5,903 nucleotides of DNA. It comes from an uncultured Spirochaetaceae bacterium (GTDB lineage: Bacteria > Spirochaetota > Spirochaetia > Sphaerochaetales > Sphaerochaetaceae). The notes beneath the pieces are model-generated. The model was not told the DNA's origin. It saw only the letters and a program-made list of their open reading frames with translations, and did no database searches. Positions 1-4,954 of the stretch are shown here, one piece after another. How positions within the stretch are numbered: the stretch's first letter is position 1; each line of letters begins with the position of its first letter. The translations under genes were made by a program, and so were the position numbers. Where the stretch lies: positions 1-5,903 of the forward strand of contig CALXON010000124.1 in assembly GCA_944389985.1 (NCBI GenBank), written 5' to 3'.

Positions 1-933
1 GCCAAGTGCGTATTCATGGTCGGAACATTCATCAACGACAGAAACGGCGAGGAGGAAGAGAAGCTCATCGTGGCGCTTGTCCGCGGCGATTATGAGGTCG
101 AGGAGTCAAAGCTCTCCAATGCTGCAAGGGCAAATTCGATCAGGCCGGCACACGACGAGGAGATCCTGGCATGCGGAATGGTTCCGGGCTATGCATCTCC
201 GATCGGAGCGAAAGGCAACTTCATCTGCATCGTCGATGACAGCGTCGCGGAGTCAAACAACCTTGTCGCAGGAGCGAATGAGGCTGGATTCCACTATATC
301 AATACGAATTTCGGCCGTGACTATACTGGCACTGTCGCTGACATAGCATCCGCCCGTGACGGAATGAGATGCCCTGTATGCGGAGCACCTCTCAGAGCCT
401 CGAAGGGTGTCGAGATCGGAAACATCTTCCAGCTCGGAACCCGCTACTCCTCCTCGATGAACTGCACATATCAGGATGAGGAAGGAAAGCAGATTCCGGT
501 AGTGATGGGTTCCTATGGAATCGGTGTCGGCAGACTTCTTGCCTGTCTTGCAGAGGAGTACAATGATGAGGGAGGCCTCAAGCTTCCTGTCTCTGTCGCT
601 CCGTATCAGGTACACCTTGTCTCACTGGTGAAGGATACTGCCATCGCTGACAGCATCTATGATGAGCTTCAGGCGAAAGGCATAGAGGTTCTCTATGATG
701 ACAGGAAGGAATCGGCAGGCGTGAAGTTCGCAGATGCCGACCTCATCGGAATTCCTCTCCGCATCACACTCGGCAACAGAAGCCTCAAGGAAGGAAAGGC
801 CGAGGTTCGCATCCGTGCTACAGGAGAGACTACAACCTACGATCTTTCAGATCTCGCGGAGGAGATCAAGGCAGAGATCGCAAAGGAACAGGCGAAGATC
901 GACGAGGGAATCGTCGAGAAGACTCTCGACTGA
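1..933 (+). CDS. proS: Prolyl-tRNA synthetase, bacterial type, C-terminal part (5' end outside window)
   Basis: This class II aminoacyl-tRNA synthetase charges tRNA-Pro with proline in the cytoplasm. The frame is open from base 1 (AKCVF before the first Met at base 16), so the gene continues to the left; 310 residues are visible. Bacterial ProRS is usually about 570 residues, so roughly the first 260 are missing. The visible part starts inside the inserted YbaK-like editing domain (about residues 1-110, including ARANSIRPA and PGYASPIG). It then returns to the catalytic core with CPVCGAPL, a GNIFQLGTRYS segment and class II motif 3 (GSYGIGVGRLLA, about 171-182). The anticodon-binding domain begins near LPVSVAPYQVHLVSL and includes DDRKESAGVKFADADLIGIP. 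The ending TLD-stop is intact, with no frameshift. The editing insertion identifies the bacterial rather than the archaeal/eukaryotic form. A hairpin terminator follows 22 bases after the stop. Confidence 0.97.
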   Translation, partial: AKCVFMVGTFINDRNGEEEEKLIVALVRGDYEVEESKLSNAARANSIRPAHDEEILACGMVPGYASPIGAKGNFICIVDDSVAESNNLVAGANEAGFHYINTNFGRDYTGTVADIASARDGMRCPVCGAPLRASKGVEIGNIFQLGTRYSSSMNCTYQDEEGKQIPVVMGSYGIGVGRLLACLAEEYNDEGGLKLPVSVAPYQVHLVSLVKDTAIADSIYDELQAKGIEVLYDDRKESAGVKFADADLIGIPLRITLGNRSLKEGKAEVRIRATGETTTYDLSDLAEEIKAEIAKEQAKIDEGIVEKTLD

Positions 934-955
934 AGAGAGCTTCAGAGAAAGAAAA

Positions 956-992
956 GGAGCAGGGCCTCAGAGTGCTCTGCTCCATATTTTTT
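956..992. terminator. Probable bidirectional rho-independent terminator between convergent proS and hsp20
   Basis: GGAGCAG (956-962) pairs with CTGCTCC (977-983) across a 14-base loop, giving a 7-bp GC-rich stem. On the + strand it is followed by ATA and six T (987-992), suiting proS. On the - strand the same stem is followed by TTTTCTTTC, a weaker T-rich tail suiting hsp20, whose stop codon lies just 5' of it in that direction. The position between two convergent stop codons supports the call. The fairly large loop lowers confidence in efficiency, especially on the - strand. Confidence 0.75.
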
Positions 993-998
993 CCCTGA

Positions 999-1427
999 TT
1001 ACTTTCCTATCTTCACTTCAATCCTGCCGGGTTCAGCTTTCCTTACACGCGGAATCGTTATCGTGAGGATACCATTACCGCTGTCTGCCGTTATTCCGGC
1101 CTGATCTGAGTCCTCAGGAAGTGAGAATGACCTGGAGAACTCCGGAAGGCTGATCTCACTTGCGATGAGCTTTCTTGCCTCCATTCTCTTTCTCAGTCTC
1201 TCCTTCCATGACGGATCGGATGCTATCGTGATGACTCCGTCCTTCACTGTGATCTTTATGTCATCATCACTGTACCCTGCGACCTCAAGCTCGATCGTAT
1301 ATGCATCTGCCGTCTCATATATATCTACAGGTGGATACTTTCTGGTGGAGACATCGGAGAAGAAATCATCGAAGAATGAATCAAGTCCTCCAAGAACCGG
1401 TGCTGTTCTGCCTATAACGTATCTCAT
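999..1427 (-). CDS. Small heat-shock protein, Hsp20/alpha-crystallin family
   Basis: This is an ATP-independent holdase chaperone that binds unfolding proteins in the cytoplasm and forms oligomers. The protein is 142 residues, normal for bacterial Hsp20. A short N-terminal arm (LDSFFDDFF, 15-23) precedes the alpha-crystallin domain, about 33-128, opening with PPVDIYETADAYTIELEVAGY. The conserved end of that domain is visible as FSRSFSLPEDSD followed by ADSGNGILTITIP (114-126), the family's A-x-x-x-N-G-x-L signature. A C-terminal I-x-V motif (IEV, 136-138), used for oligomer contacts, ends the protein. The frame is open further upstream to 1532, but I chose the ATG at 1427: MRYVIGR resembles family N-termini and a GGAGG SD site lies 9 bases before it, whereas the extension has no family similarity. 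It diverges from the ybaK-like gene; a sigma54-like promoter lies upstream. I see no CIRCE operator. Confidence 0.95.
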   Translation of the reverse strand: MRYVIGRTAPVLGGLDSFFDDFFSDVSTRKYPPVDIYETADAYTIELEVAGYSDDDIKITVKDGVITIASDPSWKERLRKRMEARKLIASEISLPEFSRSFSLPEDSDQAGITADSGNGILTITIPRVRKAEPGRIEVKIGK

Positions 1428-1436
1428 AATCCATAT

Positions 1437-1441
1437 CCTCC
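1437..1441 (-). promoter_or_regulatory. Shine-Dalgarno site fixing the hsp20 start
   Basis: GGAGG on the - strand, 9 bases before the ATG at 1427. It favours that start over the longer open frame reaching 1532. Confidence 0.8.
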
Positions 1442-1462
1442 AATTATGTTTTTTGTTTACAC

Positions 1463-1488
1463 CAACACAATGCAGAATGCATGCCAAG
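1463..1488 (-). repeat. Intergenic repeat motif, copy 1
   Basis: On the + strand the copy is CAACAC, AA, TGCAGAATGCAT, GC, CAAG. It matches copy 2 at 2921-2945 at 22 positions with three substitutions and one single-base gap. This copy contains a perfect ATGCA-GAA-TGCAT dyad at 1470-1482 and overlaps the sigma54-like hexamers. Both copies lie upstream of a - strand gene in the same orientation, which suggests a shared regulatory site. Confidence 0.5.
1471..1487 (-). promoter_or_regulatory. Candidate sigma54 (-24/-12) promoter of hsp20
   Basis: The - strand reads TTGGCATGCATTCTGCA. Against the sigma54 consensus YTGGCACGRNNNTTGCW it has the invariant GG and GC with exactly 10 bases between them, and 11 of 14 specified positions match. 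The inferred transcript start is near 1460, leaving a leader of about 33 bases that contains the GGAGG site. Upstream (1492-1530) is strongly AT-rich. No equally good sigma70 promoter was seen; TTTACA at about 1521-1526 has only a weak -10 partner. The same bases belong to a repeat shared with the tRNA/acn intergenic region, so this could instead be a repressor or activator site. Whether the genome has rpoN cannot be seen. Confidence 0.45.
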
Positions 1489-1592
1489 TCAGCTAATTCA
1501 TTAATTTGTATATAAATATATTGTAAAGACAAATCGGCATGACATCCTCAGAACGGACAAACTGACCCACCCGGGGACATTTGAGGGATATA

Positions 1593-1609
1593 TGTATCAT
1601 TATGACACA
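1593..1609. promoter_or_regulatory. Operator-like dyad between hsp20 and the ybaK-like gene
   Basis: TGTATCATTATGACACA is an imperfect palindrome: 7 of 8 base pairs match around a central T (arms TGT-N-TCAT and ATGA-N-ACA). It lies about 133-149 bases upstream of the transcript start inferred for hsp20, a usual distance for sigma54 enhancer-binding proteins. It is also just upstream of the ybaK-like gene if that starts at 1658, so it could serve either gene. It is a sequence pattern only; no regulator is known from the window. Confidence 0.35.
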
Positions 1610-1657
1610 AGGCCCGGAAATATGGATGAAAACGGGGAAAAAGGATACACTCATCGT

Positions 1658-2128
1658 ATGTCTGTAGAGAAAGTGAGGGAGTTCCTCAGGCCGTATGGCA
1701 GGGATAAGGATATAATCGAGTTCCCGACGTCAAGTGCGACAGTCGCGGAAGCCGCTGCTGATCTCGGAACGGAGGAAGGAAGAATCGCCAAATCGATGTC
1801 ATTCCTGACAGCTGCGGGTCCCATAGTCATCGTCATGACGGGAGACGTGAAGATCGATAACAGGAAATTCAAGGATATCTTCCACGAAAAGGCCCGGATG
1901 ATAGGAGCTGAGGATGTTGAGCGTCTTACTGGGCATCCTGTCGGAGGTGTATGCCCCTTTGCCCTTCCGGATGGAGTCAGGCTCTATCTTGATGAGTCTG
2001 TCAGACGCTTTGAGACTGTCTTTCCTGCTGCCGGTTCAAGGAACAGCGCCATAGAGATGACCGCTGACGAACTGGACCGAATCACAAAGCCTGAAGCCTG
2101 GATTGATGTGGCGAAGCCTGCTCTCTGA
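1658..2128 (+). CDS. YbaK/EbsC-family aminoacyl-tRNA deacylase
   Basis: Members of this family hydrolyse mischarged aminoacyl-tRNAs in trans, for example Cys-tRNA-Pro by YbaK; the exact substrate here cannot be told. The 156-residue protein is a single editing domain, homologous to the insertion inside bacterial ProRS. Visible family features are EFPTSSATVAEAA (21-33), RIAKSMSF (42-49) with the conserved Lys45, TGDVKIDNRKFK (61-72), TGHPVGGVCPFALP (91-104) and VFPAAGSRNSAIEM (121-134). I placed the start at 1658 because MSVEKVREFL is where family proteins normally begin. An in-frame ATG at 1592 with GAGG 5 bases before it would add 22 residues (MYHYDTRPG...) unlike the family, and that stretch carries a dyad. 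The SD for 1658 (AAGGA, 12 bases away) is weak, so the start is unsettled. It diverges from hsp20 and converges on grpB with 9 bases between stops. It lies less than 1 kb from proS but is separately transcribed. Confidence 0.92.
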   Translation: MSVEKVREFLRPYGRDKDIIEFPTSSATVAEAAADLGTEEGRIAKSMSFLTAAGPIVIVMTGDVKIDNRKFKDIFHEKARMIGAEDVERLTGHPVGGVCPFALPDGVRLYLDESVRRFETVFPAAGSRNSAIEMTADELDRITKPEAWIDVAKPAL

Positions 2129-2137
2129 TTCCTGATC

Positions 2138-2671
2138 TCACTTCCTGTTGTTGAGAATACCGGTGATGAAACTTTCCTTGGCTTTTGTATAGGCCTGACG
2201 GTCATTGCTGAATCTTTCTGCAAGGTCAAGTTTCAGTGCATCATATTCCGCCGCAGTCTCAGGAGAACTCAGCAGCGTGTCACGGAAATAGAGATAGTTG
2301 TTCCATGCTGTTCCTTTCCATCTGACAACATGTATATGATGGGTTCTTGTATCATTCTTCATATCCCCCATCACGAACAGCAGCTGTCCGGGAACATCCT
2401 CTCCTCTGAAGAAGATACCATGCTGCTCAAGACTGAAACAGAACGGAAGAACATCACCGGCAGAACGGACTCCGACAATAATGTCTATGACAGGTTTCGC
2501 ATGAATGCCTAGAACAGCCGTGCTCCCGGCATGCTGTATGTCCTCAGCAACAGAGCCAAGTACTTCGTGCAGAATGGCGATGCACTCCTCAGCTTCCCGC
2601 TTCCAGCTGTCGTGGTATGGAAGAAGGCGTACTGTATTGCGTTTCAGTCCAAGATAATTGTCCACAGGCAT
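2138..2671 (-). CDS. GrpB/UPF0157 family protein (nucleotidyltransferase-like)
   Basis: The family has a nucleotidyltransferase-type fold and is found alone or fused to dephospho-CoA kinase (CoaE). Its biochemical role is unsettled, so no reaction is assigned. The 177-residue product has normal length and carries LKRNTVRLLPYHDSWK (8-23), IQHAGSTAV then KPVIDIIVGVRS (45-70), THHIHVVRW (110-118) and NNYLYFRDTL (124-133). It ends with a charged helix (DLAERFSNDRQAYTKAKESFI). GSTAV usually continues PGL; here it is LGI, a mild departure. The frame stays open to a GTG at 2767, but the first 32 residues of that version do not look like the family and cover a T8 tract on the - strand. I therefore use the ATG at 2671, preceded by a modest GAGAG site 5 bases away. 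The gene lies 136 bases downstream of the tRNA-fMet gene on the same strand, so it may be read from that promoter. Confidence 0.9.
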   Translation of the reverse strand: MPVDNYLGLKRNTVRLLPYHDSWKREAEECIAILHEVLGSVAEDIQHAGSTAVLGIHAKPVIDIIVGVRSAGDVLPFCFSLEQHGIFFRGEDVPGQLLFVMGDMKNDTRTHHIHVVRWKGTAWNNYLYFRDTLLSSPETAAEYDALKLDLAERFSNDRQAYTKAKESFITGILNNRK

Positions 2672-2681
2672 CAGTTCTCTC

Positions 2682-2734
2682 AAAAAAAAGAATGGCAACC
2701 TACCCTTGAACCATTGTTCAACCAGCAGATTGCC
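2682..2734 (-). terminator. Possible terminator or attenuator between tRNA-fMet and grpB
   Basis: On the - strand, eight consecutive T (2682-2689) follow AATGG/CCATT arms (2711-2715 with 2691-2695). A competing hairpin TTGAAC-AATG-GTTCAA (2706-2721) sits inside outer arms GGCAA/TTGCC (2730-2734 with 2694-2698). The two folds share bases and exclude each other. This would end the tRNA transcript before grpB, or control readthrough. The stems are short, so this is tentative. Confidence 0.35.
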
Positions 2735-2807
2735 GCTTTTCATTGATGGTCTGGAGATCCACTCCACTGTCAGCTTTTGCCGCTCAATGGCCCAGATGAC
2801 ATCTATT

Positions 2808-2880
2808 TAGCAGGGGCAGGACTCGAACCTGCGACCTCCGGGTTATGAGCCCGACGAGCTGCCAACTGCTCTACCCTACG
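2808..2880 (-). tRNA. Initiator tRNA-fMet (anticodon CAT)
   Basis: The 73-base cloverleaf has acceptor CGTAGGG/CCCTGCT, D arm GAGC/GCTC with GG in the loop, anticodon loop CTCATAA, variable AGGTC, T arm GCAGG-TTCGAGT-CCTGC and discriminator A73. Three features mark it as the initiator, not elongator Met: three consecutive G:C pairs at the base of the anticodon stem (GGG/CCC), the A11:U24 pair, and an unpaired 1:72 position. From the anticodon stem to the variable loop it is nearly the same as E. coli tRNA-fMet. The mismatch is C1xU72 instead of the common C1xA72, and position 3:70 is U:G. CCA is not encoded (AAT follows A73), so it must be added by nucleotidyltransferase. Confidence 0.96.
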
Positions 2881-2894
2881 TCGATTTCTCTAAG

Positions 2895-2923
2895 AATATA
2901 GAGAGTTATCGAAAATATGTCAA
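2895..2923 (-). promoter_or_regulatory. Sigma70-type promoter of tRNA-fMet
   Basis: On the - strand, TTGACA (2918-2923) and TATATT (2895-2900) are separated by exactly 17 bases. The transcript should begin near 2888, about 8 bases before the mature tRNA 5' end, as expected for a strongly expressed tRNA. The -35 hexamer abuts repeat copy 2. Confidence 0.85.
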
Positions 2924-2945
2924 CACCTGCAGAATGCATCACAAG
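2921..2945 (-). repeat. Intergenic repeat motif, copy 2
   Basis: On the + strand the copy is CAACAC, C, TGCAGAATGCAT, CA, CAAG; compare copy 1 at 1463-1488. It overlaps the outer half of the tRNA promoter's -35 box. The -12-like TGCA of the sigma54 reading is kept, but the -24 GG is replaced (TTGTGA), so this copy is not itself a convincing sigma54 promoter. Confidence 0.5.
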
Positions 2946-2948
2946 AAG

Positions 2949-2961
2949 AATCATGATGATT
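2949..2961. promoter_or_regulatory. Perfect dyad in the tRNA-fMet/acn intergenic region
   Basis: AATCAT-G-ATGATT is a perfect 6-bp inverted repeat around one base. AGAAT and ATTCT flank it (2947-2951, 2962-2966), partly overlapping the arm. It lies upstream of both the tRNA promoter (- strand) and acn (+ strand), where an operator could act on either. Its core ATCAT-N-ATGA equals that of the dyad at 1593-1609. Confidence 0.35.
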
Positions 2962-2987
2962 ATTCTGAACGACTGCTCTTCTTTCCT

Positions 2988-3017
2988 CTGATATTTTCTC
3001 CTTCTTTGCCATATAAT
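2988..3017 (+). promoter_or_regulatory. Weak candidate sigma70 promoter of acn-icd
   Basis: A perfect TATAAT (3012-3017) is paired with CTGATA (2988-2993, four of six matches to TTGACA) at an 18-base spacer. The predicted start near 3024 falls inside the SD site, leaving a leader of about 11 bases. That is unusual, so the call is tentative. Confidence 0.3.
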
Positions 3018-3034
3018 GACCGGAGGAGATCCAT

Positions 3035-4954
3035 ATGGGACTGACAGAATGTTACAAGATCCTCTCAGCACATCTTGTTGAGGGCACCCTGAAAGCAGGA
3101 GAAAGCATAAAGATCAGGATTGATCAGACACTGACGCAGGATGCGACAGGAACAATGGCCTATCTTGAATTTGAATCCATGAAGATTGACAAGGTCAGGA
3201 ATGAGCTTGCCGTGAGCTATGTCGATCACAATACCGTCCAGGTCGGATTCGAGAATGCTGATGACCATGAATACCTGAGGACAGTTGCCGACAGCAAGGG
3301 TGTCATATACTCAAGAGCCGGAAACGGCATATGTCATCAGGTCCATCTTGAAAGATTCGCCCTGCCGGGGAAGACACTTCTCGGTTCGGATTCCCATACA
3401 CCGACAGCAGGAGGGATAGGATCCTTCGCGGCAGGAGCCGGAGGTCTCGATGTCGCTCTGGCGATGGCAGGAGTTCCTTTCCAGATCATAGCGCCACGCG
3501 TGGTGGGAATACATCTGACAGGGCATCTGCAGCCATTTGTCTCCGCAAAGGATGTCATACTCCATGTGCTCAGTCATTTCGGAGTGAAAGGGAACGTGAA
3601 TACGGTCTTCGAGTACTTCGGAGATGGAGTGAGGACACTTTCAGTACCAGAAAGGGCTACCATAGCGAACATGGGAGCTGAGTGCGGCGTGACGACATCG
3701 CTCTTCCCTTCTGATGAGAACACACTGGCATTTCTTAAAGCACAGGGACGCGAAAACGGATATGTACCTCTCATGGCGGATGCTGATGCCGTATACGATG
3801 AGGTTTTCGATATAGACCTGTCTTCACTCGAGCCACTCGTAGCATGCCCTCACAGTCCCGGAAATATAAAGAAAGTGAAAGAGCTTGAGGGAATGGCCGT
3901 GAATCAGGTGCTCATAGGTTCATGCACAAACTCAAGCTACATGGATCTGAAAAAGGCGGCGGCAATACTTGAGGGAAAGCACATAGCGCCTTCCGTATCT
4001 CTGGGAGTAGCTCCGGGATCAAGGGAGGTCCTTCTCATGATCACGGAGGACGGTACACTCGAGACTCTGATCAGAGCAGGAGCGAGAATCCTCGAATCGG
4101 CATGCGGCTTCTGTATCGGTAACCACCAGAGTCCGGGAACTGAGAGCGTGTCACTGCGCACGAGCAACCGCAATTTCTATGCGCGTTCAGGCACCGCCTC
4201 GGCGAATCTGTACCTTGTATCACCGGAGACGGCGGCTTTCTCCGCGATATCAGGAACATTCTCCGATCCGAGGAAGTCCGACAGTGACATATCAGAAATA
4301 AAGATGCCGGAGCGTTTCATCATCGATGATTCGATGTTCATTATGCCCACATTCTCCGAAGCGATAAGAAGGGGTCCGAATATCGGAGAACCACCACGGA
4401 ACACTCCTCTTCCGGAAACTGTGAAGGGTCATGCAGTCATCAAGGTCGGAGAGAAGATAACGACAGATCACATCATGCCGGCAGGAGCAAGGCTGAAATA
4501 CAGATCCAACATACCCCGCTACTCGGAGTTCGTATTCGAATCGGTGGATCCGGAGTTCCCTTCCCATGCCGCATCATACCGTGATCAGGGAGAGAGCGGT
4601 TTCATAATCGCCGGAGCTTCATACGGGCAAGGATCATCAAGAGAACATGCCGCGATCTGTCCGATGTATCTCGGAATACGCGCAGTCTGCGCAGTATCCA
4701 TCGAGCGCATACATCAGGCGAACCTCTGCAATTTCGGAATACTTCCGCTTCTTTTCAAGGATGAGAAGGACTATGAGAAGATCGATCAGGGAGATGAACT
4801 GGAACTTACCGATCCTCTCTCCTCAGTGGCGACAGGAGAATTCACTCTCCATGACATCACAAAGGATCTTCTCATTCCCATGACACTCTTCGCGTCCGAG
4901 GATCAGAAGAAGACCCTCCTTGCCGGAGGAAAGCTCAACGAGGTGAGATCATGA
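3035..4954 (+). CDS. acn: Aconitate hydratase (aconitase), mitochondrial-like, [4Fe-4S]
   Basis: Aconitase interconverts citrate and isocitrate through cis-aconitate in the cytoplasm. The 639 residues form a complete enzyme: domains 1-3, a linker, then the swivel domain. Cluster ligands are C297 (GSCTNSS), C357 and C360 (ACGFCIGNHQSPGT). Active-site segments line up with bovine mitochondrial aconitase: D64-H65 (VDHNTVQ), H101 (GICHQ), D119-S120-H121 (GSDSHT), E193 (EYFGDGV), R379 and R384 (NRNFYARSGT), and S534-S535-R536 (YGQGSSREHAA). ITTDHIMPAG (476-485) begins the swivel domain. Length and the CGFCIGN form fit the shorter mitochondrial-like group found in anaerobes, rather than the roughly 890-residue AcnA/IRP or AcnB forms. 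The ATG is preceded by GGAGGAG at 6 bases, leaving little doubt about the start. The stop overlaps the icd start (ATGA), so the two are translationally coupled. No disruption is seen. Confidence 0.97.
   Translation: MGLTECYKILSAHLVEGTLKAGESIKIRIDQTLTQDATGTMAYLEFESMKIDKVRNELAVSYVDHNTVQVGFENADDHEYLRTVADSKGVIYSRAGNGICHQVHLERFALPGKTLLGSDSHTPTAGGIGSFAAGAGGLDVALAMAGVPFQIIAPRVVGIHLTGHLQPFVSAKDVILHVLSHFGVKGNVNTVFEYFGDGVRTLSVPERATIANMGAECGVTTSLFPSDENTLAFLKAQGRENGYVPLMADADAVYDEVFDIDLSSLEPLVACPHSPGNIKKVKELEGMAVNQVLIGSCTNSSYMDLKKAAAILEGKHIAPSVSLGVAPGSREVLLMITEDGTLETLIRAGARILESACGFCIGNHQSPGTESVSLRTSNRNFYARSGTASANLYLVSPETAAFSAISGTFSDPRKSDSDISEIKMPERFIIDDSMFIMPTFSEAIRRGPNIGEPPRNTPLPETVKGHAVIKVGEKITTDHIMPAGARLKYRSNIPRYSEFVFESVDPEFPSHAASYRDQGESGFIIAGASYGQGSSREHAAICPMYLGIRAVCAVSIERIHQANLCNFGILPLLFKDEKDYEKIDQGDELELTDPLSSVATGEFTLHDITKDLLIPMTLFASEDQKKTLLAGGKLNEVRS

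Noticed and set aside
1428..1460. CIRCE operator or ROSE/fourU RNA thermometer in the hsp20 leader
   Set aside because: There is no TTAGCACTC/GAGTGCTAA pair, and the short A-rich leader has no arm that pairs well with the GGAGG site.
1512..1526. Sigma70 promoter for hsp20 based on TTTACA
   Set aside because: At 16-18 bases spacing only poor -10 matches (ATTAAT, TTAATG) are present, and the leader would be long.
1428..1532. N-terminal extension of Hsp20 by 35 residues
   Set aside because: It has no family similarity, no SD site was seen before 1532, and it overlaps promoter-like sequence. The ATG at 1427 has a GGAGG site.
2672..2767. GTG-started extension of the GrpB protein by 32 residues
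   Set aside because: The added sequence does not resemble the family and spans a T8 tract and hairpins that look like a transcript leader.
2921..2945. A second sigma54 promoter at repeat copy 2
   Set aside because: The invariant GG of the -24 element is missing (TTGTGA), and the adjacent TTGACA/TATATT promoter already explains tRNA transcription.
3311..3577. Open frames on the - strand inside acn (and similar ones inside proS, grpB and icd)
   Set aside because: They lie opposite well-conserved coding sequence, show no family motifs and have no convincing SD sites.
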